Shown: positions 32,270 to 43,323 of the stretch, piece by piece
How the letters are laid out: the number at the start of each line of letters is the position of its first letter
How positions within the stretch are numbered: the first letter of the stretch is position 1
DNA from: Aquilaria yunnanensis
Taxonomy: Eukaryota > Streptophyta > Magnoliopsida > Malvales > Thymelaeaceae
Length of the DNA stretch: 64,000 nucleotides
Assembly (NCBI GenBank): GCA_039654915.1
Contig: CM077593.1
Coordinates: 117,731,413-117,795,412, forward strand
Reading direction: 5' to 3'
Notes under the pieces: model-generated
Told to the model about the DNA's origin: nothing
Seen by the model: the letters and a program-made list of their open reading frames with translations, nothing else
Databases searched by the model: none
Program-made: the position numbers and the translations under genes

Positions 32270-35190
32270 TGTAATGCCCGGACAATCCAAAGTGATTAGG
32301 TCCCGGGTTAAATGGATTTGGAGCATAAGAATTTTTCCTTAATTAGGAATTTAGCTCAATTAAATTGAGAAGACAATATGGCATGTGCATAATTGAGTGT
32401 TGAACATCTTAAAAATAAGCTTGGCTTAGGCCAAGAGAAATAGTAATGAAAATGGTGGTTTTTAAAGATGAGGGACTAAATTGAACAAAGGGATTTTTAG
32501 TGGTTGGGCTCAATTGCCCAAATTTAGAAAGTTGGAGGACTAAAGGGGGAATTATGCCATTTTAATGGCTTTGGATGCCTTAGCCAGCCATGCCCCTCCA
32601 ATTCCCAATATTTTATGTCACCTTCCTCCAAATCCTTTTATTTTAATCCACCTCCCATCCTTAGTCATCACCTTGGATTCTTTCTTCACCTACTTTTGAC
32701 TTTTTCTACCAAACTTACACAAAAGTCTTCCAATTAGTCTTCCATCCATTAAATCTTGTCTCCCACTCATTTCAAACACATTATTAATTTCCTATTATTT
32801 TAATCCACCTCCCACCCTTAATCATTACCTTGGATTCTTTCTTCACCTACTTTTGACTTTTTCTACCAAACTTACCCAAAAGTCTTCCAATTAGTCTTCA
32901 TCTCTTTTAATCTTGTCTCCCACCTTCCAAGCACATTATACACTCATTTTCCTTCCCATATGGCTGGCCATTACCTTCCCACACATTAAAACATAATCAC
33001 TCCACTCATTCAAAGCCATTTGCTCTCAAACTCTCTCATTCTCTCTCCATTTTCTTCCATACCAAGTCTCATCATTCCAAACACATTTCCAACTCTTTTC
33101 TCATCCAAATATTCGTCCATAGCTAGAAATAATCATTCCTCAAATTAAAACCAAGTATTCTTGGTTGAATTCAAGCTCTAAGACAATAAAGAGCAAGAAT
33201 CAGATGAAGAATTCAAAGAAAACCAAGGAGGAAAATTTGGCCATTTCCATTTCTTGGAGGTTTTAAGCTCTACTCAAGGAACTCTTTGTGTGATTGAGTT
33301 TCTAAGTTCATTAGAAGCAAGAAATCAAGAAGAAGCTTGAAGAACATCAAGCACAAGAAATTGGCCTTACCTCTTCTGTGAGGTTCTGTAAGTGTACACC
33401 AAGTGTTCTTGGTATTTTGTGTTATTTGAGTTAATCACCAAGTGTTCTTGGTATCTTATGGTTACTAATAAAATTCGGCCCATCTTGGTTCTTATGCTAG
33501 AAAACAATTTCTAGAGTCAACAAGCAAGGAAAACGAAGGAAAATAAGCTTATAAAGCTTTCGGTGTTGTGGGTAAGGATTCCTATACTCACTTTATTGCA
33601 TGGCCTAGTTCCATGGATTTTTTGTGTGAGTATTCGGGCCCCTAGGTGATGGTCAAAGAACCATGTGATCCTAGGAGTGCTAAGAGGGCTTAAGTTATGT
33701 TATTGCTTCGGCAATTCTGTTTTGCTCATGAGCTAAGTTAAGTAAGCAAGCATTATGGGCTAGGAGTTAAGGCGGCCACCTTAATTCTTATGCTAAGTGA
33801 GCTCTCCGAAAACATTAAGTATATGAAATTAATGAACTAAAACTTGAGGGATGCTTGCTGCCCTTCTGTGAACAAAGTGTTAAGTGGCGTGTGTTTGTGT
33901 GCTTCTTTGATTTGTTGTGCATGCTAACCCCCGATTATGATATTATTGCTATATGCATGTATCTTTTTGTTTTCTTTGTCTTTATGTTTCCTTTGCAGGA
34001 ATAAGGATTATTTTGCCATTACATTCTTGGCATATGTTAGGCCTTGGAGGCCATAAGTTAGGCATTGGATGCCACGGAATCCTTATTGAGTTTTATAACT
34101 CACCCGCCCTACTCTACTTTTGTAGGTAAAGGTTTGCTTGAAAGATCAAGCTAAGAGTCTTGAGTACTCTTTCTGTATTCTAAGGTTGGATTTGTGTATG
34201 GTATTGCTCAAAATATTCTAAGTATTCTATGTATATAAGTTGCTTGTAAACAAGCTAAAAAAAAAAAATGTGGACTTTCTGTGCAGGACTTGAAGTCTTA
34301 GAATTGTGGGAACAAGGTCTATTAAGGTGGAAATTTGTGTTCCATGGCTTTGTGAATTTATGGGTTGCTTTTAAGCATGTTTTTGTTGGTCTAACTTTAG
34401 TGACCAAATTATGGACTTAGCTAAAATTTGGCCAAAACTTGGCTTTGGGCTTGTATTATGGACTTGGACATTTTCGGGTATTTTTATTGCTTGGTGGACT
34501 TACCAAGGCCCATGCATGAATTTATGGGTTATGTTTTCATGAAATTTGAAGCATGTTGAAATTGGGCTTAAATAAGAACTTAAAAATTTTGATTTTATTC
34601 TTGGTTAATTTTGGGCCATATGCATGTTAAGTACTAAAAGGCCCATAAGCCCATGTCTATGTTAAAAGCATGCAATGTTTGGCTATGTATGCTCATTTAG
34701 TAAAGAACATGCAAGTAAACTTAGAAAAAGCATGAAATTGGATGCTTGTGTAAAGTTTGTCTAATAAGAAATTTAAATGCACGTATGTGAATTAATACAT
34801 GCCTAAGCATTAGTTGCATTTAAAGGCATTAAGTGATTATGTGCACTAGTGAACTCCAAAACGCATAAGCATGCAAAGCATATGCATGAAATTAAGTTTT
34901 TAAACTTAAGTTGGTGTTTTAGTTGCCATGCATATTCTTGGCTAAGCTCGGTAAAGACCATGAAAATGAACACATGAAATCCACATAGGCACTAGCTTGT
35001 TTCTGAGAGCACATCAACTTAACCTTAATTAAAGAACTTAACGAGCTAGTACCGATAAGTATCCTGGGGTTCGTGCCCATAAGTCTTAGTGAGTTTTAAA
35101 AGCCCCTTCTGTATAATGAAAACTTCCGCTGCATGTTTAAAAAAAAAAAAATCAGGCCCAAATGGGCCAGGGGCAGTTTAGGGCACGACA
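32270..35190 (+). repeat. 5' LTR of the chromovirus
   Basis: 2921 bp, starting TGTAATGCCCGG and ending GGGCACGACA. It contains an internal 157-bp tandem duplication (from 32641) and repeated CCAAG-N4-CTTGG palindromes (near 33170, 33400 and 33438). A block at 33621-33690 and two further blocks near 34085 and 35040 are strongly conserved in the diverged LTR at 55630. Differences from the 3' LTR: C/T at about 32671, an extra C near 33861, a poly(A) length change near 34265, T/G at about 34760, and poly(A) length near 35145. Confidence 0.97.
32641..32954 (+). repeat. 157-bp tandem duplication inside the LTR
   Basis: Units starting TTTTAATCCACCTCCCA occur at 32641 and 32798, with the same order of CT-rich phrases following. 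The 3' LTR carries the same pair at about 40710, so the duplication predates this insertion. Confidence 0.85.
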
Positions 35191-35193
35191 GCT

Positions 35194-35205
35194 TGGTATC
35201 AGAGC
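35194..35205 (+). other. Primer binding site (initiator Met-tRNA)
   Basis: TGGTATCAGAGC is complementary to the 3' end of plant initiator Met-tRNA, the usual primer of chromoviruses. It starts three bases after the LTR end. Confidence 0.93.
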
Positions 35206-35337
35206 ACAGTTGCTCTTAAGGACCAAAGTTTTGGTCTATGATTCTTAGTATAGACTTGTTCCCACATAGGTTAAGTCCACTAATGAATATTTATGAATAT
35301 TGAGCAATTGTGTGCCTTGCTTGTTGTTAATTCCAGG

Positions 35338-36207
35338 ATGAGAACCAGAAATACGAACCGAGGCCGAAATGAAAGTGAAACTTCCCATCAGGGGAATGAA
35401 AATGCTGGCTTTGTGCCAGAGGCCCAAGTTAGGCCTTCTGAGCTCATAAGGGCTAATGTTACTGGGCCTAGCATTGATGCCCAAGAAAGAAGGGAGGCAA
35501 GAATGGAAGCAATGATGGAAGCTATGCAGGCCAATATGGCCCAATTAGCAGCTAGCATGCAGATTCTGGCAAGGGGTCAAGCCCAAGTCCCAGAGCCTAC
35601 TGGGCAACAAAGAGAGCCACCAATAAGAAGGAGGCTAGGAAAAGAACCTATACTCGATGATCAAGCCAGTGAAAATGGTGATGATGAGGATGAAGAAAGG
35701 AGAAACCCAAGAGCTAGAAGGATAAGATCTGAGATTAGACAAGAACTGAGGGAAGAAGAAGAAGAAAGTCCAGATGCAGAAGAGCTGGACATAGAAGATA
35801 TTGATGGGCCTGCCCAACTCACTGTCACCACTGGAACAGTGAGGGCCCAAAGAGGGAGGCCCAATATGGATAATAGTGGAGGCCTAAGAGAAGGCCAACT
35901 AGAGGGGTTCCTTGCCCTAAGACCACCAACATTTAAAGGAAGCTGTAATCCAGATGAAGCAAAATTCTGGAAAAACCAGATCGAAAAGATCTTTGAGAGA
36001 ATGGAGGTTTCCGCTTCTCAGAAGGTCTTACTGGCAACCTTCAAACTAGAAGGAAATGCTGAGTTATGGTGGAGAGCAGTCCATAGGACATATGCTAGCA
36101 AAAATGCTAGGCGGCCTGCTCAAAGTAGAAGAGCAATGAGATGGCCCGAATTCGAACAAGTGTTTCATCAACAATACATCGGTGAAGCACAGAAAGACCA
36201 AAAGTAG
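35338..36207 (+). pseudogene. gag: gag, N-terminal part, ending at a premature TAG
   Basis: Start chosen at the ATG after the PBS (35338); 289 codons to TAG at 36205-36207. Residues 50-80 form a probable coiled coil (RMEAMMEAMQANMAQL). Residues 114-155 are acidic. Residues 191-289 are the retrotransposon gag capsid domain, with LRPPTFKGS, FWKNQIEKIFERM, LLATFKLEGNAELWW and WPEFEQVFHQQY. The stop falls inside the capsid domain, where a Gln codon (CAG) would be a one-base change. The frame continues without interruption into pol. The position is not the gag-pol boundary, so it is more likely a damaging mutation than a regulated readthrough site. Confidence 0.9.
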
Positions 36208-39200
36208 GTTGAGTTTGACCTGCTTGAGCAGAAAGAGCTCTCCGTACTGGAATACGAACAGAGATTCAGTAACCTCATACGGTACGCACCACAGTACGAT
36301 GATCGAGAGGACCTTAAGGCCAAGAGGTTCCTTCGGGGACTTAGGCCAGAGCTGAGGCAAATACTCAGAGCAGTAGGAGCCCATAAATACTACGACATTG
36401 TACAGAGGGCTATGGCCCTAGAGCAAGAATTCAGGGAGCAAGCCATGAATGGCCCTGGAAGTACTAGTGGGATGCAAAAATTCTCTAAGAAGAGAGGCAG
36501 AGAAAGCTTGGCATATGAGCCAAGAAAGGGTAACAAAAGAGAGAAGACCGCATCCCCCTATGGGCCACAATGTGAGACATGTGGAAAATTCCATGGCCAG
36601 AAGCCATGTTATAGGCTCACTTCCGGATGCCTTAAATGTGGTGCCCAGGATCACTGGGTAAAAGACTGTCCTGTCAGGGGAGAAGATCAGAGGACCCCAG
36701 GAGGGTTTAATAACAGATGGGCACAGAGGCAATTGCCCATAAGGAGGCCCAATATGCCTCCACCCCCACAAAGAAGGGACCAAGATAAGGCCAGGAGGGG
36801 ACAACCTCAGGCTACTGGAAGAATATTCCAGATTGAGACATCGATGAAAGCACGAGAGGACCCAGAGGTCAACAAAGCTGGGGAGGATGAGGAAGAAATA
36901 GACCAGGCTAAGCTGGTCAGGAAGACTCTAAAAGGTACCATTTCCATAAATGGTTATGAAGTATCAGTTTTGTTCGATACTGGAGCATCTTTATCTATAG
37001 TATCCTTTAAGTTAGTCAAAGATATAAACCTCGAAGTATGCAATACAGATAAAATGTACCTGGTTAAAACTGCCGGGAATGAGGTTATGATAACATACCA
37101 TATTGTAAAAGATTGCATGCTTAAGCTAGGTGAACTAGAGCTTAGAGCCGACCTGATGGTCTTGGATACTAATGGATATGACATCATCCTAGGAATGAAC
37201 TGGCTTAGTGCCAATCGGGTGGTTATAGACTGCCATGCCAGGCAACTTTATCTGCCTGGGCACAAACCTCAATCTTTGGAAAAATCTCCTGGGTTAGTCC
37301 CAGATTTTCATTTAAAGGTGGTGGAACACAAACCCTTATTACTAAAAGGTGAATACCTAGGGTTAAATGGAACAGAAGTAGAAATAGAGCTGGGTAAAAT
37401 ACCCATAGTAAGAGAATTCCCTGAAGTGTTCCCCACTGATCTCCCAGGACTCCCTCCTGCAAGAGAGGTTGAGTTTGAGATCAAATTAGTGCCAGGAGCT
37501 GCACCAGCATCTATTGCTCCATACAGGATGGCTATTCCTGAAATGATGGAACTAAAGAAGCAACTGGATGAGTTGCTTGAGAAAGGTTTCATAAGGCCAA
37601 GTACATCTCCTTGGGGAGCACCTGTACTTTTTGTGAAGAAGAAAGATGGAACCCTTAGGTTGTGCATTGATTACAGGAAGCTCAATGCACTGACCATTAA
37701 GAATAAGTACCCCCTCCCAAGGATCGAGGATCTATTTGATCAGTTAAAGGGAGCTAAGGTCTTTTCCAAAATAGACCTCAGATCTGGATACTTCCAGCTG
37801 AAAGTCAGGGAAGAAGATGTCCCAAAGACAGCTTTCAGGACCAGATATGGTCACTTTGAGTACACAGTGATGCCATTTGGGCTCACAAATGCACCAGCCT
37901 TTTTTATGGACCTCATGCAAAGAGTGTTTAAAGCTCATTTAGACCACTTTGTTGTGGTATTTATTGATGACATATTGGTGTACTCAAAGGATGAAGAAGC
38001 CCATAAGGAGCACCTAAGAGTGGTGCTAAGCCTGTTAAAGGAACATGAACTATATGGCAAATTAAGTAAGTGCCAATTCTGGGCTAAAGAAATTGGATTT
38101 CTCGGACATGTAATCAATGAGCATGGTTTAGCTGTTGATCCCGAGAAAATTAAAGCTGTCTTGGAATGGAAGCAACCTCAGACTGTGAGGGACATAAGAA
38201 GCTTCTTGGGACTTGCTGGCTATTACAGGAGATTTGTGCCTAAATTTTCTGTACTAGCAGCTCCGCTCACTCAATTGACAAGAAAGGACCAAAAGTTTGA
38301 GTGGAGTGAGCAATGCGAGGCTAGCTTCCGAGAACTTAAGGAAAGATTGACTACAGCCCCAATACTGGTTCTACCAGACCCTACTAAGGAGTATATAGTT
38401 TACACGGATGCTTCTCGAGTTGGGCTGGGCTGTGTCTTAATGCAAGGGAAGCAAGCAATAGCCTATGGATCAAGACAATTAAGGCCTCATGAGAAGAATT
38501 ATCCAGTTCATGATCTGGAATTAGCGGCAGTGATCTTTGCTCTGAAGCAATGGAGGCACTACCTACTTGGAGGCAGATTCCAAGTCTTCACAGACCACAA
38601 GAGTCTAAGGTACCTGTTTACACAAAAGGACCTGAACATGAGGCAAAGAAGATGGCTTGAGTACCTGAAAGATTTTGAGTGCGTCATCGAGTATACGGCC
38701 GGAAAAGCCAATGTGGTAGCTGATGCTCTCAGTAGGAAGTACACGGGAATACTCAAAGCCACTGGAGAGCCTACCGAGGCAGAGGTACTCAGTTTATCTG
38801 GGTTGGCCCAAGATTGGGATAAGTGGGAAATGGACCAAGTAAAGGTCTTAACTATTAGGACTGAGTGGAAAGACCTAATTCAGGAAGCTCAGCTTCAAGA
38901 TGAGGAGATTCCCAGGATCTCTGGGCAGAAACAAGGAAAATTGTATCAAGGATTTTCCTTTAAGGCTGGAATATTATATTTCCGGGATAGGATTTATGTG
39001 CCAAATAAGGATGGAATCAGGCAACAAATCCTAGAAGAAGCCCACTCCAGTTTGATGAGTATGCATCCTGGAGCTCAGAAAATGTATAAGGATTTGAAAT
39101 CCCATTTTTGGTGGCCATATATGAAGCAAGAGATTGGTGCTTCTGTGGCTAAGTGTATGACTTGTCAACAAGTCAAAGTGGAGCACCAGAGACCTGGTGG

Positions 39201-40326
39201 AAAATTACAGAGCTTACCTATACCAGAAAGAAAATGGGGATCCATATCCATGGACTTTGTAGTGGGTTTGCCACTGACCCGAAGAAAGTGTAATACAATC
39301 TGGGTCATAGTGGATAGATTGACTAAGGCAGCCCACTTCTTGCCCATAAACCTTACAGACTCCCTGGAGAAATTAGCCCAACTATACGTTAAGGAGATAG
39401 TAAGGCTACATGGTGTACCGGACGATATTGTCTCGGATCGAGACCCAAGATTTGTTTCCAGATTCTGGAAGTCCTTACACCATGCCTTGGGCACTAAGTT
39501 AAAGTTTAGTTCTGCATACCATCCTCAAACGGATGGACAGACTGAAAGAACCATTCAAACATTGGAAGATATGTTAAGGTGTTGTGTTATTGACTTCCAA
39601 GGAGAATGGGATAAACACTTGCCTTTAGTGGAGTTTTCATACAACAATAGCCATCACTCAGTGATTGGCATGGCACCTTATGAAGCACTCTATGGAAGAA
39701 GATGCATAACTCCACACTGCTGGCATGAGCCAGGTGATAAGTTGGAAATTGGCCCAGAACTCATAAGAGAAACTACTGGGAAGATTAAGCAAATCCAGGA
39801 AAGGATTAAGACTGCCAACAATAGGCAAGAATCATATGCCAACCTCAAGAAAAGAAGAGACCTGGAGTTCCAGGTAGGAGACCAAGTATGGTTAAAAGTA
39901 TCTCCTATGAAAGGAGTAATGAGGTTTGGAAAACGGGGAAAATTAGCCCCGAGGTATGTAGGACCATACCTAATACTCGCAAGAGTAGGAAATGTAGCCT
40001 ACAAGTTAGAGCTACCGCCTGAGCTGGGACATGTACATGACACATTCCATGTAAGCCTATTGAAGAAGTGTGTATTTGATCCTAAACAAGTGGTACATGT
40101 CACTAGTGTTCCCATCACCCAAGATCTCACCTATGAAGAAGAACCAATTCGGGTATTGGCAAAGGACACTAGGAAGCTCAGAAGTAAGTGGATATCGATG
40201 GTAAAAGTCCAATGGACTAACCATTCTGAGGAGGAGGCCACATGGGAGGTTGAAGCTGAAATGCTTAAGAATTATCCTGATATCTTCCCTAAACTTCTAG
40301 GAAATTTGGAGGACCAAATTTCTTAA
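36208..40326 (+). pseudogene. pol: gag C-terminus and pol polyprotein
   Basis: Same frame as the upstream gag, open from the TAG to TAA at 40324-40326; the first Met is at 36412. In order: two zinc knuckles ([13 protein letters not shown] and [14 protein letters not shown], about 36570-36670); aspartic protease with DTGAS (Asp at 36976); reverse transcriptase with [20 protein letters not shown] and FIDD (Asp pair at 37966-37971); RNase H with YTDAS (Asp at 38407); integrase with an HHCC zinc region (HPGAQK…CMTCQQ) and a DD35E triad (Asp 39253, Asp 39436, Glu 39544, with exactly 35 residues between the last two); a GPY/F-type module ([10 protein letters not shown]); and a C-terminal chromodomain (about 40150-40293, MVKVQW…EEEATWE). 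All catalytic residues look intact. Translation is blocked upstream by the gag TAG unless that stop is suppressed. Confidence 0.95.
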
Positions 40327-40335
40327 GGAGGGGAG
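40325..40335 (+). other. Polypurine tract
   Basis: AAGGAGGGGAG overlaps the pol stop and lies three bases before the 3' LTR. It primes plus-strand DNA synthesis. Confidence 0.85.
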
Positions 40336-40338
40336 TGT

Positions 40339-43258
40339 TGTAATGCCCGGACAATCCAAAGTGATTAGGTCCCGGGTTAAATGGATTTGGAGCATAAGAA
40401 TTTTTCCTTAATTAGGAATTTAGCTCAATTAAATTGAGAAGACAATATGGCATGTGCATAATTGAGTGTTGAACATCTTAAAAATAAGCTTGGCTTAGGC
40501 CAAGAGAAATAGTAATGAAAATGGTGGTTTTTAAAGATGAGGGACTAAATTGAACAAAGGGATTTTTAGTGGTTGGGCTCAATTGCCCAAATTTAGAAAG
40601 TTGGAGGACTAAAGGGGGAATTATGCCATTTTAATGGCTTTGGATGCCTTAGCCAGCCATGCCCCTCCAATTCCCAATATTTTATGTCACCTTCCTCCAA
40701 ATCCTTTTATTTTAATCCACCTCCCATCCTTAGTCATCATCTTGGATTCTTTCTTCACCTACTTTTGACTTTTTCTACCAAACTTACACAAAAGTCTTCC
40801 AATTAGTCTTCCATCCATTAAATCTTGTCTCCCACTCATTTCAAACACATTATTAATTTCCTATTATTTTAATCCACCTCCCACCCTTAATCATTACCTT
40901 GGATTCTTTCTTCACCTACTTTTGACTTTTTCTACCAAACTTACCCAAAAGTCTTCCAATTAGTCTTCATCTCTTTTAATCTTGTCTCCCACCTTCCAAG
41001 CACATTATACACTCATTTTCCTTCCCATATGGCTGGCCATTACCTTCCCACACATTAAAACATAATCACTCCACTCATTCAAAGCCATTTGCTCTCAAAC
41101 TCTCTCATTCTCTCTCCATTTTCTTCCATACCAAGTCTCATCATTCCAAACACATTTCCAACTCTTTTCTCATCCAAATATTCGTCCATAGCTAGAAATA
41201 ATCATTCCTCAAATTAAAACCAAGTATTCTTGGTTGAATTCAAGCTCTAAGACAATAAAGAGCAAGAATCAGATGAAGAATTCAAAGAAAACCAAGGAGG
41301 AAAATTTGGCCATTTCCATTTCTTGGAGGTTTTAAGCTCTACTCAAGGAACTCTTTGTGTGATTGAGTTTCTAAGTTCATTAGAAGCAAGAAATCAAGAA
41401 GAAGCTTGAAGAACATCAAGCACAAGAAATTGGCCTTACCTCTTCTGTGAGGTTCTGTAAGTGTACACCAAGTGTTCTTGGTATTTTGTGTTATTTGAGT
41501 TAATCACCAAGTGTTCTTGGTATCTTATGGTTACTAATAAAATTCGGCCCATCTTGGTTCTTATGCTAGAAAACAATTTCTAGAGTCAACAAGCAAGGAA
41601 AACGAAGGAAAATAAGCTTATAAAGCTTTCGGTGTTGTGGGTAAGGATTCCTATACTCACTTTATTGCATGGCCTAGTTCCATGGATTTTTTGTGTGAGT
41701 ATTCGGGCCCCTAGGTGATGGTCAAAGAACCATGTGATCCTAGGAGTGCTAAGAGGGCTTAAGTTATGTTATTGCTTCGGCAATTCTGTTTTGCTCATGA
41801 GCTAAGTTAAGTAAGCAAGCATTATGGGCTAGGAGTTAAGGCGGCCACCTTAATTCTTATGCTAAGTGAGCTCTCCGAAAACATTAAGTATATGAAATTA
41901 ATGAACTAAAACTTGAGGGATGCTTGCTGCCTTCTGTGAACAAAGTGTTAAGTGGCGTGTGTTTGTGTGCTTCTTTGATTTGTTGTGCATGCTAACCCCC
42001 GATTATGATATTATTGCTATATGCATGTATCTTTTTGTTTTCTTTGTCTTTATGTTTCCTTTGCAGGAATAAGGATTATTTTGCCATTACATTCTTGGCA
42101 TATGTTAGGCCTTGGAGGCCATAAGTTAGGCATTGGATGCCACGGAATCCTTATTGAGTTTTATAACTCACCCGCCCTACTCTACTTTTGTAGGTAAAGG
42201 TTTGCTTGAAAGATCAAGCTAAGAGTCTTGAGTACTCTTTCTGTATTCTAAGGTTGGATTTGTGTATGGTATTGCTCAAAATATTCTAAGTATTCTATGT
42301 ATATAAGTTGCTTGTAAACAAGCTAAAAAAAAAAATGTGGACTTTCTGTGCAGGACTTGAAGTCTTAGAATTGTGGGAACAAGGTCTATTAAGGTGGAAA
42401 TTTGTGTTCCATGGCTTTGTGAATTTATGGGTTGCTTTTAAGCATGTTTTTGTTGGTCTAACTTTAGTGACCAAATTATGGACTTAGCTAAAATTTGGCC
42501 AAAACTTGGCTTTGGGCTTGTATTATGGACTTGGACATTTTCGGGTATTTTTATTGCTTGGTGGACTTACCAAGGCCCATGCATGAATTTATGGGTTATG
42601 TTTTCATGAAATTTGAAGCATGTTGAAATTGGGCTTAAATAAGAACTTAAAAATTTTGATTTTATTCTTGGTTAATTTTGGGCCATATGCATGTTAAGTA
42701 CTAAAAGGCCCATAAGCCCATGTCTATGTTAAAAGCATGCAATGTTTGGCTATGTATGCTCATTTAGTAAAGAACATGCAAGTAAACTTAGAAAAAGCAT
42801 GAAATTGGATGCTTGTGTAAAGTTTGGCTAATAAGAAATTTAAATGCACGTATGTGAATTAATACATGCCTAAGCATTAGTTGCATTTAAAGGCATTAAG
42901 TGATTATGTGCACTAGTGAACTCCAAAACGCATAAGCATGCAAAGCATATGCATGAAATTAAGTTTTTAAACTTAAGTTGGTGTTTTAGTTGCCATGCAT
43001 ATTCTTGGCTAAGCTCGGTAAAGACCATGAAAATGAACACATGAAATCCACATAGGCACTAGCTTGTTTCTGAGAGCACATCAACTTAACCTTAATTAAA
43101 GAACTTAACGAGCTAGTACCGATAAGTATCCTGGGGTTCGTGCCCATAAGTCTTAGTGAGTTTTAAAAGCCCCTTCTGTATAATGAAAACTTCCGCTGCA
43201 TGTTTAAAAAAAAAAAAAATCAGGCCCAAATGGGCCAGGGGCAGTTTAGGGCACGACA
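40339..43258 (+). repeat. 3' LTR of the chromovirus
   Basis: 2920 bp, almost identical to the 5' LTR. It starts TGTAATGCCCGG, ends GGGCACGACA, and is followed by the duplicated target GTTAA. Confidence 0.97.
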
Positions 43259-43323
43259 GTTAAGGTTAAATTCCTAGCAAGGAGAATTTCTTACGATGAA
43301 AAGTATGGAGGCAGAGTTAGGGT

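Larger units (their letters stand above)
32270..43258 (+). mobile_element. Complete Ty3/gypsy chromovirus (Tekay/Del type)
   Basis: An 11.0-kb LTR retrotransposon in sense with the transporter gene. It has a 5' LTR at 32270-35190, PBS at 35194, gag-pol at 35338-40326, PPT at 40325 and a 3' LTR at 40339-43258. A perfect 5-bp duplication GTTAA flanks it (32265-32269 and 43259-43263). Domain order is gag, zinc knuckles, protease, reverse transcriptase, RNase H, integrase and chromodomain, which defines Ty3/gypsy chromoviruses. Long LTRs (2.9 kb) and the style of the chromodomain suit the Tekay/Del clade. The two LTRs differ by two substitutions and three 1-bp length changes that I could find, so it inserted very recently. 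One in-frame TAG in gag is the only coding lesion seen. Confidence 0.97.

Noticed and set aside
33631..33690. Conserved LTR block considered as a box C/D snoRNA
   Set aside because: TGATGG resembles box C, but no CUGA box D or terminal stem is present. It is better explained as an LTR functional block.
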